The translations under genes were made by a program, and so were the position numbers. The notes beneath the pieces were generated by a model that worked only from the letters and a program-made list of their open reading frames with translations, was not told where the DNA came from and searched no databases. From the NCBI GenBank assembly GCA_038502055.1, contig JAXRKN010000045.1, positions 11,459,501 through 11,523,500 on the forward strand: 64,000 nucleotides of DNA, in the 5' to 3' direction. The DNA is from Tanytarsus gracilentus. Its lineage: Eukaryota > Arthropoda > Insecta > Diptera > Chironomidae. Positions 51,189 to 64,000 of this stretch are shown piece after piece (position 1 is the first letter of the stretch; the number at the start of each line of letters is the position of its first letter).

Positions 51189-54100
51189 TTATAATCGCAC
51201 TAGAAAGTTTATAGGCGGCAAGCCGCCACAGCAATCACAGCTCTTGAATGTGGATTAATATCAATTTATAGCTTAGCTTGTTAAAAGATTTTTAATGAAT
51301 TAAAAAAACGAGTAAAGATTAAAATTTCATCTTAAAATGAGAGCGTTACGTACAGAGAAAGTATATGTATAGTAAAATATATAACAAGATTACAAAGGGA
51401 CACTTATGTAAGAAATAATAATTATTGACAACAATGTCTGTGCGAAACTCCACCTTGAAATTTTCGTCTCATAGAACCACCATATTAAAGAAATTCTCGC
51501 GTCCTTCACACATGAGCTCTTGTTCCGTTTCAATTTTTCTAGGTTTTCAGTGTCAACGTCGAGAACAAAATTATGCAACGCAGCGTGATTTGAATGGCAA
51601 AAAAATATAAGAATTTCGACAATTGTTTTGCGATGTGAAATACTCACGTTATTGTCTGTTTAGGTTAGACCGAATAAGTAGAAAAATTGTCTGTATTTTT
51701 TTTGTATGCGAGTAATTTAATTATCAATCGAGTTTATCAATTGTTAGACACGGTATAAGAATTAAAATTCAATTTTAAAAATGTTTATGGTTTTAAGTTC
51801 AAACCTATTAACGCCATCGTCATATCTCATATCACAAAAGACAATAAAAACCTTAATAAAAAATTGATATGGAGAAAAAGGCAATAAAAATTGAGAATTG
51901 TAAATCATATTTCACATAACATTCATGAGATTCTCTCGTAAAAAGACATTATTGCGATGCGAGAGGTATCTAATAATCACCCATAGAGCTTGTTATAGTG
52001 ATAGCAATAAAAACAGTTTATTTAAATGAGTCCATATGAGCTCGAATGTCTAATTTGAGATCGAATGTCGATTAATAACTTTTAGAGCTTTATGATTATC
52101 TCGATAGTGAATTGACGTGTGATCCTCGACTATTGTGTGTATGTGACATTATTACCGATATTTTATTGCTAGCAATCGAAAGCAGTTTTGAATTTCATAA
52201 AAGTCTTTTTACGACTCAGTGAATGCACAACAAAAGCGATATGTTTCGGCTTAAGAGACAGTCAGCGGTCAAAGGCGATGTTGAAGATGATTTTTTATTC
52301 TTTTATTTCTAAGCGATAAGAGAAACATAAAATTTCAATCACGTCTTCAAATATTCAGCGGATATTCTGAATTTTATTAAAGTCATCGAATTTTGAACAA
52401 ATTCTTAAAAAAATTTAAATCATAAAATTTTCTTATTTCTGTTTAAAATTTTTCCTTTTTTGAATATTTGAAAAATGCGCTTTAAACACCTTTTAAATTA
52501 TGATTAAAAACTTTTTACAATCTCTCACTTTATTTTCAATTTTCAAATGCGCTTGTAATCATTACCATTTAAATGACACTCACTCAAGTTTGAATAAAAG
52601 AAGGAAGATAAGCTCAAATGGCTCAGTATGTGGCAATAAAATTATTAATGAAACATAAAAATGTATAAAAACGATAGCGGAATTTAGCAGTTAAAAAGTT
52701 TTTCCGAAAAAAAAACATATAAACACCGATCACATGCCGAAAAAAGAGAGGCACTGAAATATCGCACATAAAATTTATTTTATTACTCTATAAATCTACT
52801 GGACACGAAGTCACTGTGTGTGTCTTTAGTTGTTAATTCATTGACACCAGACTTGAAAGGAATAAAAAATTTATTGGATTTTAATTGCATGTTCCACTTC
52901 TTGCCTGGTGCATTATGATAGATTTTGTGCTAATTGAATGTCAATGTCATGACTCAGCTGTAAGAGTATTGAACCCTCACGTCACACCATCTCATCCTGT
53001 CAAGCATGTTTCATCCAAAATATTTCGATGATCTAATTTTAATAGTTATGGTATGTTCTTTTCATAAAAAACACACATATTGACTTGATTTATTAAACTT
53101 TTTCTTTTGTTAGCACATTATTGAGAATCGACACTCCCTTTCATCTCACAATCGCTCCTTATCCACTCAATCAAATCTTTTGTTTCATTGCTATTCAAAA
53201 AAAAGTATAGCGTTGAGCGCGTTGAAAATCTCGTGTCGAATTTTTCAAACATCATCGAAATATTAATAGAATAAATTGAGAGCATTTTATGTGGTATTGA
53301 CTGAGTGAAATTTTATTATTTTTAACCTATAAATAATTTTAATGATTCGAAACTAATTTTAATTTTCATAACTTTATTTTCAATTATTTTTCGCTCAAAA
53401 CTCAACACCTCATAATTTTAGCACATTTTACAATCGCCTTTGAAGAGATTCTTTTTCATCAATCTGAACGATATCGTTTATGAGATAAAAATAATGAGAG
53501 TTTGGTGTTTTTGAAAATTGAAATCAATAAATCACTTAAAATATTATTGTTTCTTGTGAAAGAAAAGAACTAAGCGAGTTCATTTATCGCCGTGTTTTAT
53601 CTCGCGCTCGAGAACTTATTGTATTCTCATTCTTTAACTAATATACCGTGACCCATCTTCATGTCGTGTGCTATATGAAATGAATAAATCTAAGCTCTGC
53701 AAGTGCCCATCAAAGAGGAGGTTGATGATGGGATGAAAATTACTGTTTCTCTCGCTGCCCTTTATGTCAAGTTGAGAGTTTGATGGACTGTCCAATTTAG
53801 AGCAAATGGCATGTGTGTTTAAATATCAAATTATTACTTGATCACCATCACCATTAAGTGATTTCAGAGCATGGGAAAACTCTAAAGTGCTTTGGCATGT
53901 ATATTTAGTTTATTGAAATGAAAAATGATGCTAAGCGAGGAGAAGAGGTGGAGATTGGAGATAAAGTGGACGAAGTTCTTGACTCTTTTTATTCACCTTT
54001 AATACTTTAATCACAATTTCTCATTTTTCAAAGAAGTCTTCCTTCGAATGGAGCGAAAATCTATCGAATTTAATGTCAAGGATTTTTTAAAATTTTATCT

Positions 54101-54200
54101 TTTTTAACAATATTAAACTCAACGAATTTATTTTTTTCAAATGTTCAACGTCATTTTAATCCAATTAGAAAATTTAAAAATCCGTAACGTATTAAATATT
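51189..54200. other. Intergenic region upstream of the FoxN gene
   Basis: No convincing gene. The last few hundred bases before the FoxN start codon (about 54240-54563) are probably its 5' untranslated region and promoter; an initiator-like GTCAGT lies near 54321. A 21-base stretch at 53788-53808 is the exact reverse complement of 15358-15378. Confidence 0.4.
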
Positions 54201-54563
54201 TTCAAAAATCTAGTACACGAATATTTTTGTAAACACGCCTGCGTTTTTTCGCCGCTGGATAAAAATAGCCATATGAACAGGGTGAAAAGACATTTGGACT
54301 TTGAGGAGTAAATCCAAAACGTCAGTGTAAAATCATCCTTCGATACAGAGAGACGTGTTTTTTCTTGCTCACAAAGAAAATCCTAAAAATATTCAAAATC
54401 CTCTTTAAAAACAACAAAAACAAACTGAATGAACGTGGAAGAGTGTTAAGAAAGAGGCAAATAGTGGAGTGACCGCAAAAAAGTTACATAAATTGTGAAA
54501 ATCGTAAAAAAATCGAATTGAAATCAATTATCGTGATCGAAGGCTGAGGAAAACTATCGGAAA

Positions 54564-57500
54564 ATGTTTGAATTCGAGGATGCTGGAGGATTACACGACG
54601 TTTTCCTCAATAAAAATGCAGTAAGTCTCAAAAATATTAAATTTTCCGAAAAATGGAGGGAATACTACCACAAAGGCCATTTTATTATTTTTTGCTTGTT
54701 TGCTACACTCACTCACACTACCATAGCGGTCGTATAAAGAGCCGGCAATATTATTCATGATTTTCGAATGTTCACGTAAGTGATGAAACTTTTAGGCTCG
54801 AAATTGCGTAAATTTCAAAATTTGAGGTTAAATTTACGTGATCTCAAAATTTCGCAATTTTTATTTTTTGTCGCAAAATTTTTATTATTATTATTATTCC
54901 CTTTAAATTTTTAAAAATTAAATTGTGACTTGACACAAGAATATTTAATTAATTTTTTGTGCCCTCATTTCTCGCGATGATAATGCGATCTCATTCATGA
55001 AAATTCCAATTATTTGACTTCTAAGACATTCGCGCGCGCATAATATTGGCAAATAAAATTCCTCTCTTATCGCATCGCGTATACAATTTCAATTATTTTT
55101 CATGCCATAATCTAACCGTGTATAATTAGACGTATATATAAATTAATGTGCATTGCGTAAGAGAATGCAGCCGAATATAGAATATATTGCAAAAAGGAAA
55201 GAAAAGCCGGAAGAAGAAGAGCATTACCAACAGTGCCTTCTTCTTTCGTTATTATCTTTTATTATTTTCATCACTCAACTCGAACATAAACAAAAAAAAA
55301 GAATCGCTGCAACAAGCAAAAGAGTATTTTGCCGGCCGGTATTTACAATCTCTATTCGAATGTTTTTCGTCGAAGGCGCGAGAAAGAATTGCGCAAGATT
55401 TTCTCCTTTTTCCTGTTTTGCATTTCCGACATGAACACTGCGATGTTGACAGCATGGCAGAGAAGGAGAGAGAGAGGGTGAGACAAGTGTAACACAACAT
55501 GTATAGGAATTAAAATCAAGGCAAGATTATGAATGAAAATGAGCGAAAAATAAGAAGATTGTGTAGTAGTTCTTCATTAATTTCGTATGTTCTCTCGCTC
55601 TCCCTCTCGCATTACCATGCTAGAACTCGATCCATATGCTGGCATTTTACTAAAAAAAAATAACAAGAATCTCGGCACATCACATGGTCGTTCTGATTGG
55701 ATCCCCTTACTCACATCACATTCAAGCTCATCGCGCGCAATAATAGAAGAGGAAAAATAACACAACGAGAGAGAACCATGGCAATAATAAATGTGCCGGC
55801 TTAGCATGTTTGGCCATGAACTTGATTTCTGGTTTGTTTCTTTTTTTCCATTTTTAAATTCAATTCGCGTTCACTGACGATGACGATGATTGTTGTATTG
55901 TTGTGTAATAAATGTCTAACATTAGAGTTAAAGTAACGTGATCACCATTAGCTTTTTAAATTTCCCTCTGCCCTGCATGCTCAAATGAATCGGGCAAGTT
56001 TAGCGTGTGAAATTTCAAATATTTGAGCAAAAAAATTCTTTAAATTCTTAAAAAGTCAAATAATCGCATTCCTAAAGATCTCTTATCGTCGCCTCAAGCA
56101 TTGTCACCTTCTCAAAAAAAAGAAATAGAAAGAGGAGAAAAGTCGTAAATATTTTTGGCTCCATCGATCTCTTTTGTTCGCCACACGGATCCTCTTAAGA
56201 AAGCTCAACTTTTTTTTTGCAACTTAAAATATCATAAAAAAACTCTTAAGAGGATCCATGACAAATTGCAATGACATTGACGGAGAATGTGTGAAAGAAA
56301 ATTTGAAACAATTTTATGTGTGAGAATTTTCTCTCTAATTGTTTTATTGCCGATGGCTCTTCTCTACCTACTTGCTATTTAAAAATTTAAATGGATTAGA
56401 GGAGGTAATAAATTAGATCCTCGCAAATCACACATCGACAATTCAACTCCATTCATAATACTTTTTATTTTTTTTGTAATTTAAATCTCTCCTCTTCGTG
56501 GATTGGAAATCGGTCGGAAATTGGCGCTTGGAAATGGATGTGTGTGTGCATGTCTTCGATATATTTTAAAAATATCACATATCTCCGCTCTCGATGTGAG
56601 ACTAAACATATTATATCGTCGAACGACAACGAAGCAGTTGAGTAGCGCGAAGAACCTTCTTCGAAACTCGAGCGCTGCTATAAAAAAAATATATTCAACT
56701 TTCCCATCTTCCAAGGCTTAATTGTTTCTTTTTATGGTTTCTTCTTTCTTGTACTTCTTTCTTCCATTCGTTGCCTTCACTCGCTCGAGAAAAAAAAACA
56801 TCTTCACATCACATGAAAGAAACATTTCTTAAAAAGTTCTTGAGTATGAAGAATTATATATTTTTTTACACTCCGATCGCACAACTACAAGCTCACATAA
56901 AAGTTGTATGCTAAGAAAGGAAAAGAATAACCCAAGAAGAAGACAAAGAAAAGACATCAGGCGAATGGGAGAGGTAGAAAGAGAAGAGAAAAAAATTGTA
57001 AAGTAAAGAAATTTACTGAAGGAAACCAGTTTCATTTCTCAAAGAGTTCTGAAAGAATTTTTTATTTTATCGAAAAACGACTCAAACACACACACGCAAT
57101 TCGTGATCATGACTGTATGAGAACTTCTCCTTTTTTTAATTCTTTTCGAAAATGTTCTCTTTCGCGATACAAGTCAAATCGAGCTCAATGCGAAGGCTGA
57201 AATTGAAACTCAATGGCGGGATTTCGAAAATGTTGAGATTTGAATTTTTCCATGCTGCCTTTGTACACTGTCTCTATGACATAACATAATTTTATTCTTT
57301 TTTTTTCGTGGAGGGAAGGAAAATTTTCCGTACTAATGGAAAAATTGATGCGCACGCATCGGGCTGGAATTATCAGTAAAAAATGTTTAAACAGGATAAA
57401 ATTATATATTTTTTGAAGGGCATCGAGAACATTTTCTTGTTTTATTGGCAGGTGTTTTTTTTCTAAGAATAATTGAATGCATTTGATGTCTTCCCTCTTT

Positions 57501-60500
57501 TTTCTAAATTTGTCTTTCATTGCAAATTGAATTATGTTGCATCATGCAAAAAAACATTTTGACATGCGGGAGGTTCCTTGAATAAACCCAAAAAAAATCC
57601 CGCCAAATGCTATAAACATCGTGTTGAATGTAATAAGCATGTTTCGAAGGCGTTAGCAGGCACACTACAATATCGCCATCTCGAACGATTTGGCAGAAGC
57701 TGAGAAGAAAATGTTTTTTTTTTATTTGAGTTGAAGCAAATTTCTGCTGTAGCACATTCGTGAGCTGTTGTGGTGGTAAAAGTGCCAAGAAGAAAATTCC
57801 AATAAAATCAAACGGTCCTCGAACTCTATCTCCAGCACTACACGTGTGCGTTTCTTTTTCCATACATCCACTGGCGTAGAAGAAAATTCTACTCGGCTTG
57901 AAAATTTTCCATCTTCACACTTCCACACGCCAGCCATGCTGCTCGCTATCTTAATGGGGTTATTAATCCCGTTCTTATTTTTGATTTATTACTGATGACG
58001 TAGATGCAAAAAGAAATATTTAAATTTTCTATTTCTAAAACCTCATGAATAGCCTAAATCGGTCGCCAAGAGAGTGAGAGAATATGTAAAGTAATGATGA
58101 TTGTTTCCCGCCCAAGAAATCATGAGAATATTTTTTTTCTATTCTGTGATATTGACCCGGCTTATTTGTTTATTTATTTTTCTCCCGATGAGCTAAAATG
58201 TTCATCATGAATATGCTCAGTTGGCACACACGTGATTTATCTCGATGCGAGGAGTCTATGATCTTTCGTTGAGGGTTTCAATAACCATTACTTTTCCGTT
58301 AATACAAAAATTCAAAAAAACTCGTAAAGAAATGAAAAATAATCAAACATTAAAAATGAAGAATTTTTATGAACATTTCTGAACGTCTAGTGCGGCAGTA
58401 ATAAACTAATATTTTATGTCGAAAAAAAAATTTTAATGGAATAATTATTCTGAAAAATGCTCAAGCGAAATCGAGCGATATTAAAAAACCCCTCGGATAA
58501 ATAATGTTTCTCTCACTTTGAAACCCATAACGCTTATGGATCGATAAAGCAACAACAAAAAAAATGTATTTTTGCTTATGCGTACATTCAGTCTCGAGCG
58601 GAGCATATCGTACGGTTTCGAATTGCTAACGAATCTTTAAAAATTTAAAAATCAAAATAATGTAAGCGATGTTTCAGAGAGAATTCAGATATGCGAGCTG
58701 AATAATGTTGTTCCCTATTCATTGAGTCCGCTCTATGAACCTTTTTATTTCTAGTTTCTAGGGGAATGGAAATTTTTTTTCTATTCAATCGTCCGCTGTA
58801 TATGAGGAATGAAAAATGTGCTGAGTGTGTACACGATAGAGAGAAGAGGGAAAAGTGAATTCTTTCTACCCGCTTTTGGAATCATTTTTTACCCACAATG
58901 AAAGCGACGAAGTAAAATTCAAATCCAAAAACTGCCTCTCTCACTGTAGAACGTAAAATTTCAAATCTTTTGGCGCAACTGTACTTTTTTCGTTTTTTTT
59001 TCACTTCCATTCGCCATGTGTGTATGGATTTTACCCAACTCGTAGATACATACACATCGTATACGGACGGCCGGGTGCTTTCTTTCACATGCGCAGGCAG
59101 CCAATGGATATTGTGCATGTGTGTGTGATTCGAAAAGTACAGCCGCGCCAAAGATTTGAAAAAATTTACGTCAGTTGTGCTCAACGTGATGAAAATTATT
59201 TCATTTCTTTCTCACACTCGAGTTCTTTTTTTTTGTTTGAATTTTAAAACATTTTCGACGCTCCTCGAAGGCACCAGATTGTAGTAGAATATTTCGAATT
59301 TTATGAAAACGTTATAGAATTTTGAATCATGACAAAATTTGCTTCTCGAAGAATTTCTCCTTAAAATTATCTAGAATCATTCTTTTAAATATTGTGAGCG
59401 TGGGAGGACAAGCAAATTTATTTTTATAAAATTATTAATAAATTTAATTGTTACAGGATTCTCTAATGGATTGCTACATAAGTGACAGCATGCAAGACAT
59501 CTACGACATTGATATCCGATCAGAGGTTGCAACAGTTGTTGGCGGTGCAAATGAATTTTCGTCGCTCGTGAACTTCGACCTGCCACCATTGGATCTCGAC
59601 TCAAATTCAAATGACGTTTGGATGGGAAGCTCCCGTTGGTCATTTGGCTCGACGAGCGACATTTATGCCGACGTTGGTGATTGCGTGAATCCAAATGTGG
59701 TCATGCCAAATAATAATGCGACAGTAAACAGCAATAGCATCACAGCAAATGTCTCGATGCTCCTCAAATCGCCGGCAGATCATACTAATTTAAACAATCA
59801 TCACCTCTTCGACTCAATCACATCACCACACGAGAAAAAGTCCCATCTCACCTTTTCACCGGCCACAATTAAGCTCTCGCAAATCAAGCAAGAGAAATTG
59901 GAGACGAGCATTAATGCAAACAATCTAAAGAGGCTCATGAGCATCAACACAATCGAAGCAAATCGGGAGAATGTCAAGAAGGACTTGAGTGGTGAATTGG
60001 GTTCACTAAAGGTGAAAAATAACATCAAGTTGGCAGCCGGTATCGGTGGACTTACATTTGCTCAGTCGGGTGATAAAATCGAGCTCAACAAGAGTCACTT
60101 GAAGGTGCTCGACAACACTATCTATAACGTCCAAAATAAACAGCAAAAAATACAACGATCATCTAGTCCGAAATTCACGTTCTTGACTAATGGACACAAG
60201 AAGAACCTCATTCATCACAACTACGTGACAGCCAACGGACATGTCATCACCAATGGGCATCACGAGGCACAGCAAGTTCCAAAGCCGAAGAAATCAAAAG
60301 TCCATCATCCGCAATGTATAAGTGAATTTCCAAAGCCCGCCTACAGTTACAGTTGTCTCATTGCAATGGCATTGAAGAATTCACGAGCAGGTTCACTGCC
60401 AGTGTCGGAGATCTATAGTTTCATGTGCGAGCATTTCCCTTATTTTAAGACCGCTCCGAATGGCTGGAAAAATTCTGTACGTCACAATTTGTCGCTCAAC

Positions 60501-61165
60501 AAGTGTTTCGAGAAAATTGAGAAACCCGTTACGAACGGAGGTCAACGCAAAGGCTGTCTCTGGGCTATGAACCCGGCAAAGATCACTAAAATGGATGAAG
60601 AGGTGCTCAAGTGGTCACGAAAAGATCCAATGGCTATTAAGAAGGCAATGGTTCACCCCGAACATTTAGAATCCCTCGAGAGAGGTGAAATGAAACATGG
60701 ACACAGTGGATTGAGCGACGACGAAGATGAAAATAATTCATCGGAGGAGAATGATGACATCCAAAGTGAAAATGAACAGGACGAAAGTTTCCTCGACACA
60801 CCCGAATCACTTAACGATGCACAAGGAAGTGAAGAGGACGAACCTGATGTGGATTTTGACGTTGAGGTAAAACTTTAGCTTTATTAAAAGTTTTTAAAAT
60901 ATTAATTAATTAATTTTCTTGACAGATCACCGAAGATTTTTATGACATTGACATTGAACAGTCCGCTCGCGAAGCTCTAACGCTCGAGATCAATGGAAAT
61001 AAGGATTTCTTTGATGATGACGACACAAACAGTCTCTTCTCACCGCAACAACCTCAACAGAAGCGAGCTAAATTGGATTACTCAATCACATCAATTCCCT
61101 CACCAAACTCTCTCAGTCTCTCGCACAATCGACGAAAGACGCCTCATGTCAATCGATTGATGTAA
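54564..61165 (+). CDS. jumu: Forkhead transcription factor, FoxN1/4 class (jumeau-like)
   Basis: Three coding exons: 54564-54620 (19 codons), 59457-60866 and 60926-61165, all phase 0 with GT-AG introns, 568 residues. The forkhead domain spans about 312-405: K-P-A-Y-S-Y-S-C-L-I-A-M-A-L at its start, then the recognition-helix segment W-K-N-S-V-R-H-N-L-S-L-N-K-C-F and the wing C-L-W-A-M-N-P-A-K. K-G-C-L-W and the long N-P-A-K-I-T-K-M-D-E-E extension are diagnostic of FoxN1/4 rather than FoxN2/3. The N-terminal half is low-complexity with an acidic/aromatic start (F-E-F-E-D) and a D-L-P-P-L-D-L-D patch. After the forkhead is a long acidic region continued by exon 3. In Drosophila, jumeau acts in neural and heart lineages and chromatin organisation. 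The 5' intron is 4.8 kb; the 3' UTR probably runs to about 62450. Confidence 0.93.
54621..59456 (+). other. Large first coding intron of the FoxN gene
   Basis: GTAAGT donor at 54621 and TTACAG acceptor ending 59456. The ORFs within it show no domains. It includes a stem-loop at 56187-56257 (separate entry). Confidence 0.8.
56187..56257. repeat. Perfect 14 bp inverted repeat with 43 bp loop
   Basis: GGATCCTCTTAAGA at 56187-56200 and its exact reverse complement at 56244-56257. No obvious flanking duplication. It could be a tiny MITE remnant or a structured intronic element. Confidence 0.75.
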
Positions 61166-62513
61166 AAAATTTAATCTTGAAACTAAGATTAAGACAAAAA
61201 ATCTTCATACTTTACTTTAATTATTTACTTTTCCATTCTTAATTTTGAGCATTTCGGAGGGATGAAAATTTTTAGAACACACTAAAAATGGTTAATTAGT
61301 GAAATCGAGGAAGTTTGTAGAGCAATTTGTGAAACAATTTCAATTCTTAAAATTAAATGCGTGCCTTTGATTTTGCCAAAAAAATGGAAATATCTGGAAA
61401 GCATTAGCAAAAATATTGTGTTTATTTTCATCCCTCAATAACAGCATAACAGCCCTCTTCTACTTAAAAAAATGTTCATAGCAAAATTAGCTCCAAAAAA
61501 ATTTTGTTCCCAGAACAACTCTCGCATTTTTTTAATTGTGTTAAATCCGTTTGAAATATAATAGTGAAAAAATGAAAGAAAATTGATGTAAATTTCAATT
61601 TTTTAATTTGTGATAAACCGGTGGAAAAAGATGATTTCTGATGGGTGATTTTTGTATCGCAAAGTTCTGAAAAATTCTTATATGATTGTATTTTTGTACG
61701 TCTCGCGACTAAACTTGAAAAAAAGCAGTTTCTCTTTATGAGTTAAATCTGTATCCTGGAAATGAATGTCCAGGAAAAAATTAAAATTGACTTGAAAATA
61801 TTCAACCTTAATCCTCAATGATAAAAATAAAAAAAATTAAAACTAGTTTTGTACGCTAAAAATTGACATGAAAATGTGAAAAAAAAAATTAAAAATTATC
61901 TTTAAGCTTGTAAATATTTTAATGGATTTAATAATCCGATAACTTTTGTAAATATAACTTTTTACTCTAGCTACTAAAACACACAGAAAAAAAGAAACGA
62001 GAGAGAAAATGTGAAATCAGTGAATGTTGAGCTTGAGTTTTTTTAATAAATCACTGATTGCCAGTGCAGTATTTTTGTCCAATAATGTTGGACACAATTT
62101 AAATATTTTCATTTGGGGATGCAAACAAGTACAAAGAAAATTAGGGAAGAGAGGACATTTCTCTCAAAAACCCGACTTGTGTATTAGTAAAGTCGATCAA
62201 AAAAGAATATTTTTGTTAATTAATTTGCTTCTATCATTTCATCATAAGTTTATGGTGATTTAAATATATTTGATGTACAAATCTTCAAGTATCAACTTAT
62301 CAGAAAGTCCCGTAAACACGCATTAATGTTGCATATAAAAAACTCTTTTTTTAAATTAAGTTAAGCCGATAAATTTTTCATACAGAAAGAAAGAAAATAA
62401 TTTTTGGTAAAGATTGAAATTTCATTTTGTAAAATGTGATACTTGAGAAAAAAAGAATAAAAAAACATAAAAATTCAAATATAACGGACTTTTATTAGTT
62501 TGAAAATTGCTAT
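61166..62513. other. Convergent 3' regions of the FoxN and zinc-finger genes
   Basis: Very AT-rich; several AATAAA hexamers in plus orientation (for example near 61829 and near 62455) are candidate FoxN polyadenylation signals. On the minus strand the zinc-finger gene must end here too; its signal is not clear. Confidence 0.5.
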
Positions 62514-64000
62514 TTAAACAATATTGATGTATCCAGCTTCATCTAACATTTCATATTCCTCATAAATTACTTCACCCTCCACGTTAGCATCGTCAGGAAC
62601 AATTGCAAGCACCGTCTCTTCCTGCTTCCATCTCTTTGTCATTTCAAGACTGGAAATGTCATATCCTTCCATCTTATGTCGCTTCATGTGCTTTCCTCGA
62701 CCGGATTTTGTTTGAAAAACTTGCTCACACACTGGACATGGAAATTCAACTGGCCGATGAGTGTATTCATGATTTGTAAGCTCTTTCTTCGATTTATATT
62801 TATTGCCGCAAGTGTCGCACACATGAATGGTTCCTTGGAAATGTTCAAATGAGTGAGCAGTCACCTCTCGTCGACGATAAAATTGAGCGGGACATTCAGC
62901 GCATTGATAAATTATGCCTCTATCTTTCGGCTCATGAACTGCATTATAATGTCTCAGGAGATTCTTCTCATATCGCTCTGATTTACCGCAAATATCACAG
63001 ACGTAAGGCTTGATGTTAGCTTTCTCCGAGTGTCGATTGATTATGTGACTCTGTAAGCCTTTCTCGAGCACGATTGCCTCACACATTGGACACCTTACAT
63101 AAGTTTTTATTTCCGAATGAACTGTATCACTGTGATTCCTCAAATCGCAGCGTCGCTTAAAGGATTTATGGCAGATGTTGCATTCGTGCGGTCGAGTTGA
63201 ATTGTGAACACGCTTGAAATGATTATTAAGGTCGTATGGTGAATTCGTCTCGTACGGGCATCCATCAGAGCCACACTTGTACTCTTTTAGATTATCGTGA
63301 CTCTTTTTGTGCATCTGAAGGAGGTGATTTGTCGTGTATTTCTTGGGACAATTTTCGCATTTAAATTTCTTATCTCTCTTAGCAGATTTCTTTTGATGAA
63401 CCTCAGCGTTGTGATTTTTGAAATCTTCTGGCGTCAAGAAAATTATGTCACATGTGAGACAATTAAAGTCCTCCTCAGTTTTCTTCGTTTTAACATGAGT
63501 TTCCAAGTTGGATTTAGAGTCGAATGTTAAATTACAGCAATCGCACACAAAAGGCCGATTTCTCTTGGCGGTTTTAGTAGGACGTGGCGGAGAGATATAA
63601 ATCGGTTGCTTCTTTTTGATGATTCTTCCACTTGAGCTGGTTATGACGTGTTCGTCGTTTTCTTGGTGTGCAATTTCAGATGATGTTAAATTTCTAACTA
63701 CAACAGCTGGTTTAGTCGATAATGGAAGGTCACCCTGATCCCTAGTTGGAAGTCTTCTCGGTGGCGGTGATTTCTTTCGAGTTGGCAACGATTTCTTATC
63801 CTTCAATAGCTTCTTTCCTTCCACCTCACTATCAGGTTCATGTTCGGCTTTTTTAGGATTGACGGTAATTTCAGCCAACTGTTCCTTAGCGATTCTTGCA
63901 ATGTCTTCTTTCGAGAGCTTATTTTTGACATCATCAGGCGGTCCTTTGCAACGTCCCAACTTCTTATGCTTGCTGAGTCCGGTGAGAAATGTAAAAAACA
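62514..64000 (-). CDS. C2H2 zinc-finger protein, 5' end outside the window
   Basis: A single open frame runs from the right edge of the window to TAA at 62514-62516, at least 494 codons. The apparent start near 63959 is a TTG; upstream codons (F-L-T-G-L-S-K-H-K-K-L-G-R-C) stay open to the edge, so the gene is partial, unless an acceptor just upstream marks the exon start. The first 140 residues are basic and low-complexity. About ten C2H2 fingers follow in a row; the first (C-D-C-C...) lacks a proper second His, the fourth has an expanded C-x4-C, and the sixth (C-P-M-C-E-A-I) is degenerate in its core. The linkers are mostly not the TGEKP type. The protein ends with an acidic tail (E-G-E-V-I-Y-E-E-Y-E). 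It is probably a nuclear DNA-binding protein; the specific orthologue is unknown. Confidence 0.85.
   Translation of the reverse strand, partial: FFTFLTGLSKHKKLGRCKGPPDDVKNKLSKEDIARIAKEQLAEITVNPKKAEHEPDSEVEGKKLLKDKKSLPTRKKSPPPRRLPTRDQGDLPLSTKPAVVVRNLTSSEIAHQENDEHVITSSSGRIIKKKQPIYISPPRPTKTAKRNRPFVCDCCNLTFDSKSNLETHVKTKKTEEDFNCLTCDIIFLTPEDFKNHNAEVHQKKSAKRDKKFKCENCPKKYTTNHLLQMHKKSHDNLKEYKCGSDGCPYETNSPYDLNNHFKRVHNSTRPHECNICHKSFKRRCDLRNHSDTVHSEIKTYVRCPMCEAIVLEKGLQSHIINRHSEKANIKPYVCDICGKSERYEKNLLRHYNAVHEPKDRGIIYQCAECPAQFYRRREVTAHSFEHFQGTIHVCDTCGNKYKSKKELTNHEYTHRPVEFPCPVCEQVFQTKSGRGKHMKRHKMEGYDISSLEMTKRWKQEETVLAIVPDDANVEGEVIYEEYEMLDEAGYINIV

Overview
The window looks like nuclear DNA from an AT-rich insect genome, most likely a nematoceran fly (midge or mosquito relative). 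The evidence is short GT-AG introns, insect-specific families (DUF4789 secreted proteins, a Knirps-family orphan receptor) and fly-like orthologues of TRAX, mtTFB2 and jumeau/FoxN. The species assignment is inference.

Layout. 1-4020: a cluster of small secreted-protein genes on the + strand. Three are DUF4789-like (one cut by the window edge); between the first two lies a short three-exon gene that encodes only a signal peptide and a hormone-receptor (HRM) ectodomain. 4069-6777: two compact housekeeping genes, mtTFB2 (-) and translin-associated factor X (+), head to head across 112 bp; mtTFB2 is also tail to tail with the last DUF4789 gene. 6778-33818: a 27 kb stretch with no convincing gene. 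33819-36434: a knirps-family nuclear receptor (-) whose DNA-binding domain is split over two exons. 36435-54200: a second stretch without convincing genes. 54564-61165: a FoxN1/4-class forkhead gene (jumeau-like, +) with a 19-codon first coding exon and a 4.8 kb intron. 62514-64000: a C2H2 zinc-finger gene (-), running off the right edge.

The non-coding stretches are not featureless. Four segments left of the knirps gene (404-573 bp, one broken by an insertion) recur almost identically, all inverted, on its right, but in scrambled order. One left copy carries an 858 bp element with terminal inverted repeats, and its right partner preserves the empty site. There is also a 162 bp MITE with a perfect 8 bp target duplication, a composite element with terminal palindromes and a 17 bp minisatellite, and a scatter of tRNA-T-arm/B-box-like motifs.

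The genes do not form one pathway. The knirps-family and FoxN genes are developmental transcription factors, which fits the large flanking deserts (probable cis-regulatory DNA). The most novel protein observation is the secreted HRM-only protein; the most novel structural observation is the set of inverted duplications around the knirps gene. All coordinates and splice sites were read by eye; no searches were run.
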